In this document: positions 8,965 through 17,878 of the stretch, one piece after another
How positions within the stretch are numbered: position 1 is the first letter of the stretch
Layout: each line of letters starts with the position of its first letter
Origin: an uncultured Lachnospiraceae bacterium
Lineage (GTDB): Bacteria > Bacillota > Clostridia > Lachnospirales > Lachnospiraceae
DNA: 35,775 bases
Reading direction: 5' to 3'
Assembly (NCBI GenBank): GCA_947178035.1
Contig: CAMWXA010000002.1
Span: forward strand, 1-35,775
The notes under the pieces: model-generated
Databases searched by the model: none
What the model saw: the letters and a program-made list of their open reading frames with translations, nothing else
What the model was told of the DNA's origin: nothing
Program-made: the position numbers and the translations under genes

Positions 8965-11267
8965 GTATGGAAACAAAAAAGGAGTATTTGAATATTTTTC
9001 ATAATATTGCAGAGCAATGGTCTTTTAAGGAGAAATGGATATCAAAACAGGAGACAGATGCGTTTATAAAGCATTTGATTCATGATGAGCTCGATGAGGA
9101 AGAACGCTGCTTTGTACAAAAATATCGTCTCTATGATTGGATATTCCAGTCTTACTATACAGATGAGGAAAGACAGATGCTGGCAGCGTTTTCACAGATG
9201 GCCGGCAAAAGAAAAACAGCAATATATGGTGCAGGGGCAGCCGCCCGTATTCTGCTAAATTGCGGTTTTTACAGACGTGCTGCAGGTGTGATGGCAGCAA
9301 AGAAACCTGGAACAGTGATTTGCGGAAAGCCAATTATGAGTGAGGAACAGATTCTGGCGGCTGGAATATCGCAGATAATCGTCGCGGCAAAAGTGACCAA
9401 TTATGCTGTTATAACAGAACGAATTGCGGATTTCTGTGAGAAGAATGGGATATTATTAAGAGGGCTGAACGGAAGAAACCTGATACAGTGGTATGGTGTG
9501 AGAACGCTGAGGATTAACAGAGAAGACCGGACGTATTTTGAACAGGATATCGAGACATTGAAGGGAGAAATTGACAGACATCGTGTGATTAGTTTTGATG
9601 TGTTTGACACACTGGTTATGAGAAAAGTACTGTATCCCGGGGACATATTCTATATAGTCGGGCAGCGTGCAGGGCTGAACGGGATTTCGCCGGCGTTGTT
9701 TGCAGAAAAGCGAAGATATGCAGAACAGAATAATGAATATGAGCAGAATATCGTCGGTATTTATCATACGCTGCAGGACCTGTTAATGATTACAGAGTCA
9801 GAGCGTGACCGCCTGATGCGATTAGAGATTGACACAGAAATGCAGTTCCTTGTCCAAAGGAAGGAAGTTGTTAAGCTGTTTTGGTATGCTCTTTCTCAAG
9901 GAAAGAGAGTATTTTTGATTTCGGATATGTATCTTCCGGAAGCAATTTTGGAAAAGCTTCTGCACGGTCTTGGAATCGAAGGGTATGAAAAACTGTTCGT
10001 GTCATGTGACTATCAGTGCGGCAAAACGTCAGGACTTTTTCGGATATATAAGGAAATGGTTTCAGGAGAGCAGTGCCTGCATATAGGAGATAATGCGGCG
10101 GCAGATGGTGCGGCGTTTACGAAAGAGGGGATCGATTTCTTCCTGGTACGTTCCGCACGGAATTTGTTAGAATCCTCTAATTTAAAGGAATTGTCTGGAT
10201 ATGTTTATTCCATGAAAGAGCAGAATGCATTAGGGCTGCTTACGGCGCACCTTTTTAATAGTCCGTTCGCACTCAGGCAAGGACATGGAATTTTGCAGAT
10301 TAAGACCTATAGAGAGTGGGGATATGTCTTTTTAGGGATGTATATAGTGGCATATTTTGACTGGCTGACGAGACAGATTAAGAAAAACAATCTTGAGAAA
10401 ATGCTCTTTTCTACAAGAGACGGATATTTATTTTACGAATTATATAACTGGTATCGGGAAAACGTGGACAGCGGCCTGCCAGAGGCGGTTTACTTTAAGA
10501 CATCGAGAAAATTGTGCTATGTGGCATCTCTGGTCGAAGAGGCAGATATTGATTTCTATTTGCGTTATGATGACGTTTATGAACCAGAGGAATTGTTGGA
10601 AAAAAGGTTTTTGATAGAGAGGGAGGACATCAAACCCTATACTGGAATTAGCAGAAGGGAATATATCATGCAGCATAAAGATATAATTTTCCATAAGTCT
10701 GCCCAGGTTCGGGAAAAGTATCGTTCCTATATGCGTGGTCTCGGGTTGTGTGAAGATGGGGAGTATGGATTTTTTGATTCGTATTGCCGGGGAACAGTTC
10801 AATATCTGTTGGAAAAGTTTGTTCCATTTAAACTATGTGGACTTTATCTGGGGAAAATACACAATACATTTCGATTGAATAAAGTACAGTCTTTCTATGA
10901 AGATAAGGGAATCTATTTGCGCCAGGATGATGTCAGGGAAAAAAGGACATTAATGGAGTATTGTTTTTCCGCTCCTGAAACAAATATCATAGGAATGGAT
11001 TCGGATGGAAATTTCTTATATGCCAGGGAATACAGGACTGACAGAGATATCAAACATATGCTTGCGATTCAGGAAGGTGTGAAAGCGTTTTTTGTAGCGT
11101 ATTTTGGACAGTTTCCGCCAGACGAAGAAACATTTAATAACAGTCTGCCCAACGCTGTAATCAATTGCATGGATTTTGTGGATTTGAGGGGCGAGTGCTG
11201 TGATATGGGAACGATAAGGAGCATTGATGACATGGTCAATAAAGGATATGCGGTCTGGAAAGTATAA
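8961..11267 (+). CDS. COG5610-type HAD-like protein with N-terminal YGAG module
   Basis: 768 residues; the start is ATG 8961 (overlapping the previous stop) or ATG 8967. Domain order is a helical lead, the shared module KTAIYGAGAAARILL at about 83-97, then a HAD-superfamily core. The core has the nucleophile motif SFDVFDTL (about 211-218), motif II ISDMYLP (about 320) and the acidic motif GDNAAADG (about 376), so the phosphotransfer residues are present. The second half (LFSTRDGYLFYELY at about 483 and beyond) is the conserved C-terminal region of the COG5610 'predicted HAD hydrolase' family of capsule loci. The reaction is unknown; a sugar-phosphate phosphatase or transferase role is plausible. 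Only 2 bases separate its stop from a GTG of the next gene. Confidence 0.75.
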   Translation: MSMETKKEYLNIFHNIAEQWSFKEKWISKQETDAFIKHLIHDELDEEERCFVQKYRLYDWIFQSYYTDEERQMLAAFSQMAGKRKTAIYGAGAAARILLNCGFYRRAAGVMAAKKPGTVICGKPIMSEEQILAAGISQIIVAAKVTNYAVITERIADFCEKNGILLRGLNGRNLIQWYGVRTLRINREDRTYFEQDIETLKGEIDRHRVISFDVFDTLVMRKVLYPGDIFYIVGQRAGLNGISPALFAEKRRYAEQNNEYEQNIVGIYHTLQDLLMITESERDRLMRLEIDTEMQFLVQRKEVVKLFWYALSQGKRVFLISDMYLPEAILEKLLHGLGIEGYEKLFVSCDYQCGKTSGLFRIYKEMVSGEQCLHIGDNAAADGAAFTKEGIDFFLVRSARNLLESSNLKELSGYVYSMKEQNALGLLTAHLFNSPFALRQGHGILQIKTYREWGYVFLGMYIVAYFDWLTRQIKKNNLEKMLFSTRDGYLFYELYNWYRENVDSGLPEAVYFKTSRKLCYVASLVEEADIDFYLRYDDVYEPEELLEKRFLIEREDIKPYTGISRREYIMQHKDIIFHKSAQVREKYRSYMRGLGLCEDGEYGFFDSYCRGTVQYLLEKFVPFKLCGLYLGKIHNTFRLNKVQSFYEDKGIYLRQDDVREKRTLMEYCFSAPETNIIGMDSDGNFLYAREYRTDRDIKHMLAIQEGVKAFFVAYFGQFPPDEETFNNSLPNAVINCMDFVDLRGECCDMGTIRSIDDMVNKGYAVWKV

Positions 11268-11290
11268 GCGTGAAAGTAGGAGTCGGAGTG

Positions 11291-12727
11291 ATGTGCAGAA
11301 TCTATTTTTTTGGTGCGGGCAGGAAGGGAAGATACTGGCTTTCGTATCTCAAAAATTTTGGGGTATTACCTGCGGGATTTATCGATAATAATAAGGATTT
11401 GTACGGGAGTACATATGAAGATCTTCCGATTTACAGTCCAGACAGCTTAAAGACATGTGCATTTGAATTTGTGGTTATCACCTGCAATGATGAGGAAAGA
11501 ATATATCAGCAATTGCTGGAGCTGGGAGTAGAAAAACGCAAAATTATCGTTGGACTTCACAGTATCCGCAGCCATTTATTATACTATGCAGCAGCAGCGC
11601 AATCCGCAGCTGGCAGGACTGCGGCGAAAGATGAGAATATATGTTCAAATATAAAAATATTGTTTGACCTGCAGAATGGAATGGTTCTGGGCGGAGTTGA
11701 GGCGTGGTCATATGAATTGGCAGGTCAGCTAAAGATGCAGGGTTTCCAGGGAATGTATCTGACAATAGACACTGCCTTGCCTGTATGTGTAGATGAGACA
11801 TATCCAATTCATGCTTTTCAATATAAGGAATACGGGAAAGACTTTGACAGGATACAACAGTGTGTCCATGTGATCACACAAAATCTTCCATGTACCATTA
11901 TTTGTAATTTTCCGCAGTATATATTTTGGGCAGCCTGCACTGCGCGAGGCATGTATCCGGATCAGGTAAGAATCCTATCTGTCCTGCACAATGATGATCA
12001 GACATATTATGAGGCATATAGTTTATGGCAGAAATATATTGACAAGTGTATGGTCATCAGCTCACGCATGGAAGAAAAAATATTGTCATATGGAATGGAT
12101 AAAAAAAGAATCGGCCATATCAGCTGGCAGACAACCTGCAGTGCGGACATTGAAAGAACATGGAATAAGGAAGGCGATCCGTTACGGATTGGATATGCAG
12201 GCAGAATGACTGTGACGCAAAAGCGGGCAGATTTATTTCCTGTACTGGCTGCCAAAATGAAAGAGAGAAATCTCTGTTTTCATATGAACTTAGCGGGAGT
12301 GGGAGAATATAGCAAAACGCTGCAGAGACAAATGGAAGAAGAGAACCTTCAAAATGAAATAGTGCTTGTAGGTTATCTCGACCGACAGGATATCCCCCAT
12401 TTTTGGAGAAAACAAGATATCATGATTAGCTGTTCTGAATGGGAGGGACACAGCATCTCCCAATCCGAAGCCATGGCAGCAGGCGCAGTGCCTGTCATAA
12501 CGGACGTGTCAGGCGCAAGGGATGATGTGACAGACGGATACAATGGTTTTGTCGTGCCTGTGGGTGATATGGATGCTCTTGTAGATCGAATCTGCTATTT
12601 GTATCATCACCGCGATGAATTGGAGCGTATGGGGAAACGTGCGCATGACACAATCTATGCGCGTCAAAAGGACAGGAATCAGGCAGCATATTGGGACAAA
12701 CTGTTAAAGGAAGTGTGGGAATCGTGA
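11291..12727 (+). CDS. GT4 glycosyltransferase with N-terminal FGAG module
   Basis: I prefer ATG 11291, which has TAGGAG at 11277-11282 at good spacing, over GTG 11270, seven codons upstream. The protein is then 478 residues. The shared module comes first (IYFFGAGRKGRYWLSYL, then GFIDNNKDLYG and PIYSPDSL). A GT-B fold begins at about residue 120 (LFDLQNGMVLGGVEAWSYELA, the usual GT4 opening). The donor domain has IGYAGRMTVTQKRADLFP and the EX7E-type EWEGHSISQSEAMAAG at about 383-398, so the catalytic region looks intact. It overlaps the next gene as GTGA at 12724-12727. It is the only intact GT4 in the window. Confidence 0.85.
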   Translation: MCRIYFFGAGRKGRYWLSYLKNFGVLPAGFIDNNKDLYGSTYEDLPIYSPDSLKTCAFEFVVITCNDEERIYQQLLELGVEKRKIIVGLHSIRSHLLYYAAAAQSAAGRTAAKDENICSNIKILFDLQNGMVLGGVEAWSYELAGQLKMQGFQGMYLTIDTALPVCVDETYPIHAFQYKEYGKDFDRIQQCVHVITQNLPCTIICNFPQYIFWAACTARGMYPDQVRILSVLHNDDQTYYEAYSLWQKYIDKCMVISSRMEEKILSYGMDKKRIGHISWQTTCSADIERTWNKEGDPLRIGYAGRMTVTQKRADLFPVLAAKMKERNLCFHMNLAGVGEYSKTLQRQMEEENLQNEIVLVGYLDRQDIPHFWRKQDIMISCSEWEGHSISQSEAMAAGAVPVITDVSGARDDVTDGYNGFVVPVGDMDALVDRICYLYHHRDELERMGKRAHDTIYARQKDRNQAAYWDKLLKEVWES

Positions 12728-14079
12728 AAGCCAAAGTATCTGTGATCTTACCATCACTGAATGTCGTGGATTATATAAAGGAGTGCATGGACAGCGCAGT
12801 CAATCAGTCTCTACAGGAATTGGAAATCATCTGTATCGATGCAGGTTCTACAGATGGAACGCGGGAAGTGCTGGCAGAGTATGCGCGAAGGGATTCCCGG
12901 ATAACCGTACTGGAGAGTGATAAGAAAAGCTATGGGAGACAGGTAAACATAGGATTGGAACATGCATCAGGGGAATACGCAGCTGTTTTGGAGACAGATG
13001 ACTGGATAGAGCGGGACATGTATCAAACCTTGTATGAATGTGCATCAAAAGACCGGCTTGACTATGCCGCTGCAGACTTTGATACCTTTTATCAGCTCCA
13101 GAGCGGAAGCTATTATTTTGTCAGGCAGCATTTGTTCTGGGGGGAACAGCGGGACTGGTATGGAAGGATACTGAACGGAAATCAAATTGCAAGGTTAAGG
13201 GCATCTGACTATGTATTGTGGAAAGGAATTTATAATAGGGAATTTCTGAATACCCATCATATAAGACTGCATGAGTCGGCCGGTGCCGCGTTTCAGGATA
13301 TGGGATTTCTGCAGCAGGTAAAGACATATGCGGCGCGGGCCAGATATATTGATAAAAGTTTTTACAGATACAGACAAGGACGGGAAGGCGCATCTTCCAA
13401 TGGATTGGAGGGACTGCGGTTTTATCAAAAGGAATTTTGGTGGATGGATGACAGTTTGCGACTGACAGGTCTTTTGAAGGGTGTACATAAGAAATATTAT
13501 TACTATACGATGAGCATCTCACTGCTCACAAAGTATGAACAGATTCTGGTCAGCCTGAATGGAAACTGGCAGGACAAACGGTTAAGCGAGCCGTATTTCT
13601 GGTTTCGGGCGCAGCTGACAAGGGCCGTCAGCGAGGGACTCCTGGATGAAACGATGTATGTGACGGCGTTATGGGACCGGCTGATGCTTCTGCTTACATC
13701 ACAGGAGGCACATGCAGGACAGGTCATGGAAGCGCACAGCGGAAAAGAGAAATGCGTTCAGGAGTTTCTCAGGAAGACAAAACGGCGTCCGGTTGTAGTA
13801 TTTGGATGCGGTGTGCGCGGTGAACGGTTAATGCTTTTCTGCGATAGAAATCAAATCAGGATGCACGCGTACTGTGATAATGATACAGCGGTTCAGGGAA
13901 GAAAAAAGTTTGGATTTCCAGTCCTTTCACCAGAAGAGCTGCGAACAGAAGTTTGCGATAAAAATGAAGCAGTGGTATTATCCATGAAAAAAGGTACAAA
14001 ACAGGTCCGTGAGCAATTAGTCTGTATCGGAATTGAAGAAGATCGGATAATTGATGAATTACCAGAAGGAATGATATAA
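12724..14079 (+). CDS. GT2 glycosyltransferase with C-terminal FGCG module, tandem paralog A
   Basis: A GTG start at 12724 is chosen because the GT-A fold begins immediately (VKAKVSVILPSLN). The upstream in-frame ATG at 12691 lies inside the previous gene. Over 451 residues it has IDAGSTDGT (38-46), the DKKSYG loop and ETDDW with the metal-binding aspartates at 92-93. AAFQDMGFL marks the acceptor side. The shared module sits at about residue 352 (PVVVFGCGVRGERL, then AYCDNDTAVQGRKKFGFPVLSPEEL). It is collinear with the next gene across both domains, so the two arose by tandem duplication. Inverting transfer to a polysaccharide intermediate is likely; the sugar is unknown. Confidence 0.85.
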   Translation: MKAKVSVILPSLNVVDYIKECMDSAVNQSLQELEIICIDAGSTDGTREVLAEYARRDSRITVLESDKKSYGRQVNIGLEHASGEYAAVLETDDWIERDMYQTLYECASKDRLDYAAADFDTFYQLQSGSYYFVRQHLFWGEQRDWYGRILNGNQIARLRASDYVLWKGIYNREFLNTHHIRLHESAGAAFQDMGFLQQVKTYAARARYIDKSFYRYRQGREGASSNGLEGLRFYQKEFWWMDDSLRLTGLLKGVHKKYYYYTMSISLLTKYEQILVSLNGNWQDKRLSEPYFWFRAQLTRAVSEGLLDETMYVTALWDRLMLLLTSQEAHAGQVMEAHSGKEKCVQEFLRKTKRRPVVVFGCGVRGERLMLFCDRNQIRMHAYCDNDTAVQGRKKFGFPVLSPEELRTEVCDKNEAVVLSMKKGTKQVREQLVCIGIEEDRIIDELPEGMI

Positions 14080-14103
14080 ATATGACGAAACGGAGGAAGC
14101 ATC

Positions 14104-15465
14104 ATGCCGAAACTTTCCATCATCCTGCCATCCCTGAATGTGGCAGCTTATATTCGGGAATGCATCGAAAGCGTAATCAGCCAGACGCTGGCTGACATGG
14201 AAATCTTATGTATCGACGCCGGTTCCACGGATGGAACCCGTGAGATTATCAAAGAATACACTGCCAGGGACAGCCGCATTCGATTTATTTTGTCGGACAA
14301 AAAAAGCTATGGATACCAGATTAATCTGGGCATTGATATGGCCAGGGGAGAATATCTTGGTATCGTTGAGACGGATGACAGCATTGAACCAGATATGTAT
14401 GAGGTATTGTACAAAGCTGCATCCGAAAATGACCTCGATTATGTGAAAGCGGGTTTTTACACTTTGGTTACACCTTACGAGGGGGAACGGTATCTTCTGG
14501 AGAACCCGTTAGGCGATACAGAGAAAATATTCTCAGCACGGTATTTTCTGGAAAAAAGGCTGTCCCCCGACGTCTACATATGGAATGGCATTTACAAGCT
14601 GTCATTTCTGCGGGAATTTCAGATTAGATTAAATGAAAGTCCGGGAGCTGCCTTTCAGGATTGCGGATTTCGCTATCTGACAGATATGAACCTTCGGAGA
14701 GGAATGTTCCTAAAAAGGCTTTTTTACAGATACAGACGGGACAATGCTGCAGCTTCAACTTACAATCCCAATTTTGCCCGGTTCAATCTTGAAGAGTGCA
14801 GATACATCAGGGAGCGGATGAAAGCGGATGGCATAACAGACAGGGGAAGACGTGCCTTTATGGCCAGGGAAACGGTGATGATGGCACTTTCCCCTTATAG
14901 GACCTTCCGGGAGCACAGCCTGCCCAATGAGACAGTCCGGTCAGCGCTTGATGAATTTCGCAGCATGATGCTCCAGGATAAGGAACAAGGGCTGCTAAAA
15001 CAGGAGGAAATGCTTCCCGATCATTGGATTGAGATGCGTCTGTTTACAGAGCAGCCAGAGGCTTATGAAGCTTATATTGCCATTAAGGCAGAGGCCGATT
15101 ATGATATCTATGACAATTTTGTGCAGGAGATGGCAGGGAAGAGACAGATTGTCGTGTTCTGTACTGGAAAAGCGGCAAAATTTGCATTGTGTCTGCTGCG
15201 GATGAATCACTTGGAAAATATTGCAGCTGTCTGTGACAATGACAGTGAAAAATGGGGAGGCTGCTTTCAGGGATACAAAATATTTTCCCCTGCAGAAGCC
15301 ATAAAACGGTATCCTGATGCGCATTATCTGGTGGCAAAAAAGACAAATGGGGAAGAAATTCTACAACAACTGAGCAATCAGGGAATTGCACAAGAGCATA
15401 CGTCAATATACAGGCTTCCGCTAAATGCATTTGGAAGCACGAATTTATTTATGAGAGGATTATGA
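14104..15465 (+). CDS. GT2 glycosyltransferase with C-terminal FCTG module, tandem paralog B
   Basis: A 453-residue paralog of the preceding gene. It keeps LSIILPSLN, IDAGSTDGT (37-45), SDKKSYG and ETDDS with metal-binding aspartates at 91-92, and AAFQDCGF. A strong ribosome site, GGAGG at 14092-14096, precedes ATG 14104. The C-terminal module at about residue 346 has the divergent signature IVVFCTGKAAKFAL, followed by AVCDNDSEKWGG and KIFSPAEA, so the first glycine of the usual GAG is replaced by Cys. The two copies have diverged in the region after ETDD(W/S), which suggests different donors or acceptors. The next gene starts 1 base after its stop. Confidence 0.85.
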   Translation: MPKLSIILPSLNVAAYIRECIESVISQTLADMEILCIDAGSTDGTREIIKEYTARDSRIRFILSDKKSYGYQINLGIDMARGEYLGIVETDDSIEPDMYEVLYKAASENDLDYVKAGFYTLVTPYEGERYLLENPLGDTEKIFSARYFLEKRLSPDVYIWNGIYKLSFLREFQIRLNESPGAAFQDCGFRYLTDMNLRRGMFLKRLFYRYRRDNAAASTYNPNFARFNLEECRYIRERMKADGITDRGRRAFMARETVMMALSPYRTFREHSLPNETVRSALDEFRSMMLQDKEQGLLKQEEMLPDHWIEMRLFTEQPEAYEAYIAIKAEADYDIYDNFVQEMAGKRQIVVFCTGKAAKFALCLLRMNHLENIAAVCDNDSEKWGGCFQGYKIFSPAEAIKRYPDAHYLVAKKTNGEEILQQLSNQGIAQEHTSIYRLPLNAFGSTNLFMRGL

Positions 15466-15466
15466 A

Positions 15467-16159
15467 ATGACATCAGAACAACGGCTGCAGGAACTCCCAA
15501 AGGCTGTCATCAAGTGGTATGAAATCGGGAAGGAAAGCAAAACAGCCTGTATTGTATCCAACTATGGGAACAGCAGACTTATTGCAGAGGCGCTGGAAGA
15601 AAAGGAATTGTGTGTGCGCCGGATACCACTTGAACAGCTGGAGAGCCTGCAGATCAACCATGCGGAAGATAACGAAAAAACGGCTGCCAGCATCTGTGAA
15701 AACGAACATTATGATATCATTATTGCAGTAGATATGATTGAGTATGCCAGTGATGCGGCTGGGGTCCTGGCGCGCATTCGTTCGCTGCTCAGACCAGATG
15801 GAAAACTGATTATGGCGGCGGACAATCGTCTTGGAATCCGGTATTTTTGCGGTGATCAGGACATGTTTAGCGGCAAAAATTATGACAGCATAGAAAATTA
15901 CCGGCACCTGTTTGCGTGGGAGCGCAGAGCGATGACAGGCAGAACCTATTCTAAGGCAGAACTGATTCGGTTTTTAGAAAAAGCAGGCTTTCTGACACAC
16001 CGCTTTTATTCTGTGTTTCCGCGCATTTCCAATCCGCAGCTGCTTCTTGCGGAGGACTATGTGCCAAATGAGGCGCTGGATATCAGAGTGTTTCCGGAAT
16101 ACAACAATCCAGATACAGTATTTCTTATGGAGGAAGAACTCTATCCAGCCCTGATGTAG
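15467..16159 (+). CDS. Class I SAM methyltransferase-like domain, N-terminal part of a composite gene ended by in-frame TAG
   Basis: 230 residues from ATG 15467 (AGAGG upstream). The second half of a class I methyltransferase fold is clear: YDIIIAVDMIEY, LARIRSLLRPDGKLIMAADN, then NRLGIRYFCGDQD and SKAELIRFLEKAGF, the post-core signature of a methyltransferase family frequent in clostridial polysaccharide loci. The glycine-rich SAM loop is weak (IVSNYGNSRL), so activity cannot be assumed. Translation stops at TAG 16157-16159 after LYPALM. The same frame continues immediately with NGLLHAMANGFFIEC, which reads as uninterrupted family sequence. I therefore regard this and the next feature as one gene of about 800 codons broken by a nonsense codon. 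Confidence 0.75.
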   Translation: MTSEQRLQELPKAVIKWYEIGKESKTACIVSNYGNSRLIAEALEEKELCVRRIPLEQLESLQINHAEDNEKTAASICENEHYDIIIAVDMIEYASDAAGVLARIRSLLRPDGKLIMAADNRLGIRYFCGDQDMFSGKNYDSIENYRHLFAWERRAMTGRTYSKAELIRFLEKAGFLTHRFYSVFPRISNPQLLLAEDYVPNEALDIRVFPEYNNPDTVFLMEEELYPALM

Positions 16160-16177
16160 AACGGGCTGCTCCATGCC

Positions 16178-17875
16178 ATGGCGAATGGCTTCTTTATAGA
16201 GTGTCCGCTTCAGGGGAACTGTTCGCCCATACAGCAGGTTACGCTTTCGGGTGAGCGGGGATTTCAGAATGCAATGGCCACGATCATAGGAAACAATGGT
16301 TTTGTCTCGAAGCGTGTGCTGTATCAGGAGGGGAGAGCAAAACTGCAGCAGCTTTCTGAAAATAACGCGTATCTGGCGGCGCACGGCGTCTGTATGATTG
16401 AGGCCAGAGTCACAGAAGACGCATTTGTGATGCCATACATAACAGGGAATCCAGCAAATGAACATTTTCGGGAGCTGCTCCAATGCGATCGGGAGGCATT
16501 TTTAAGAGAATTGGATGCTTTCTGGAATATTATTCTGCATTCTTCGGAACATGCTGCGCCGGATGAGATCAACTGGGAACAGTTTGAGCCGGGGTGGGAG
16601 AAGCGCAGGAAGGACGATCCCAATCGGGATAAATGGAAAAATATCGCATATGGTTCTGAAATGGAGCGGGAAGAGCTGGGCGTGATCCTGAAAAGAGGAT
16701 ATCTTGATTTAGTTTCCCTGAATTGTTTTTACGTGGACGGGTCTTTTGTATTTTATGACCAGGAGCTGTTTCTGGAGAATGTTCCCGCAAAGGCAGTTAT
16801 GGTCAGAACAATCGAGTTTATCTATAAATTCAATGACCAGCTCGACAGGATTCTCCCGAGAGGAGAAGTCTTTGCGCGGTATGGGATGATCGGGTATATG
16901 GCGCTGTATCAGAAATTTATCAGTCACTTTCTGAATGTCCTGCGGGAAGATGACGGACTCTTCGATTACTTCAAAGAAGGGCGCAGGGAATATGGGAAAG
17001 TTATGGAAAACCGCAGGAGAATGAACTATTCTGAGGAGGAATATCCAATGATTTTCAAGGATATTTTTCATCAGACGAAAGGGCGCAGACTATACCTGTT
17101 TGGCTCTGGAAAATACGCAGGACAATTCCGGGAAAAGTACGGGGCGCGCTATCCGGTGAGCGGTTATCTGGATAACGATGAGCGGCGCTGGGGAACAGAG
17201 ATTGAGGGGATTCCAGTGCTTGCGCCGGCGGCGTTGAAAGAGATGAATCCGGCAGAGTACAAAGTGATTATCTGCATCAAAAATTATATGCCTGTTGTCA
17301 ATCAGCTGCACAGAGCGGGAATTCCCAATTACAGTGTATATGACCCTAAGGCGTCCTATCGGGAAGCGGAGAATGCAGAGCGGGAGCATCAGAGCGCGCA
17401 GACAGAGAATAAAAAATACAATATTGGCTATGTGGCGGGGGTGTTTGACCTTTTTCACATCGGGCATTTGAATCTGCTTCGGCGCGCGAAAGAGCAATGT
17501 AACTATCTGATTGTCGGCGTTGTCACCGATGAAGGGGTTATCAGACACAAGAAATCGAGCCCCAAAATTCCGTATGAAGAGCGCATTGCAATCGTGCGCG
17601 CGTGCAGATACGTGGATGAGGCTGTCGAGATACCGCTCGATCAGGGTGATACGGATGAAGCGTACCGACGGTATCGGTTTGATGCGCAGTTTTCAGGAAG
17701 TGATTATGCAGATGATCCAAAATGGATGGCAAAAAGGGACTTTCTGCAAAGGCATGGCGCGGATCTTGTGTTTTTTCCCTATACAGAGGGAGTCAGTACT
17801 ACACAGTTGAAAGAAGTGGTAGATGGGAAAAGCGATGAAAAGGATAGCAGTCTGGAAGGATGGGGGCGTGTATAA
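16178..17875 (+). CDS. Phosphotransferase-like / FGSG module / cytidylyltransferase, C-terminal part of the composite gene
   Basis: This is in frame with the methyltransferase part. The family-like reading begins at 16160; ATG 16178 is the first Met and lacks a clear ribosome site. Three regions follow. Residues 1 to about 290 look distantly phosphotransferase-like, with DLVSLNCFYVDGSFVFYDQE resembling the catalytic/metal loop of aminoglycoside or choline kinases. At about 303 the shared module appears (RLYLFGSGKYAGQF, YLDNDERRWG, IPVLAPAAL). From about 415 comes a TagD-type nucleotidyltransferase: GVFDLFHIGHLNLLRRA with its HIGH motif, SGSDYADDP, and TEGVSTTQLK. The cytidylyltransferase end implies a CDP-activated product, perhaps an alcohol or amino-alcohol phosphate. 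The TIM-barrel gene follows 3 bases on. Confidence 0.8.
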   Translation: MANGFFIECPLQGNCSPIQQVTLSGERGFQNAMATIIGNNGFVSKRVLYQEGRAKLQQLSENNAYLAAHGVCMIEARVTEDAFVMPYITGNPANEHFRELLQCDREAFLRELDAFWNIILHSSEHAAPDEINWEQFEPGWEKRRKDDPNRDKWKNIAYGSEMEREELGVILKRGYLDLVSLNCFYVDGSFVFYDQELFLENVPAKAVMVRTIEFIYKFNDQLDRILPRGEVFARYGMIGYMALYQKFISHFLNVLREDDGLFDYFKEGRREYGKVMENRRRMNYSEEEYPMIFKDIFHQTKGRRLYLFGSGKYAGQFREKYGARYPVSGYLDNDERRWGTEIEGIPVLAPAALKEMNPAEYKVIICIKNYMPVVNQLHRAGIPNYSVYDPKASYREAENAEREHQSAQTENKKYNIGYVAGVFDLFHIGHLNLLRRAKEQCNYLIVGVVTDEGVIRHKKSSPKIPYEERIAIVRACRYVDEAVEIPLDQGDTDEAYRRYRFDAQFSGSDYADDPKWMAKRDFLQRHGADLVFFPYTEGVSTTQLKEVVDGKSDEKDSSLEGWGRV

Positions 17876-17878
17876 TTT

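Noticed and set aside
16178-17875. Independent gene starting at ATG 16178
   Set aside because: There is no ribosome site, and the codons between TAG 16157-16159 and this ATG (NGLLHA) continue the upstream protein family pattern. It is listed as a fragment of one broken gene.
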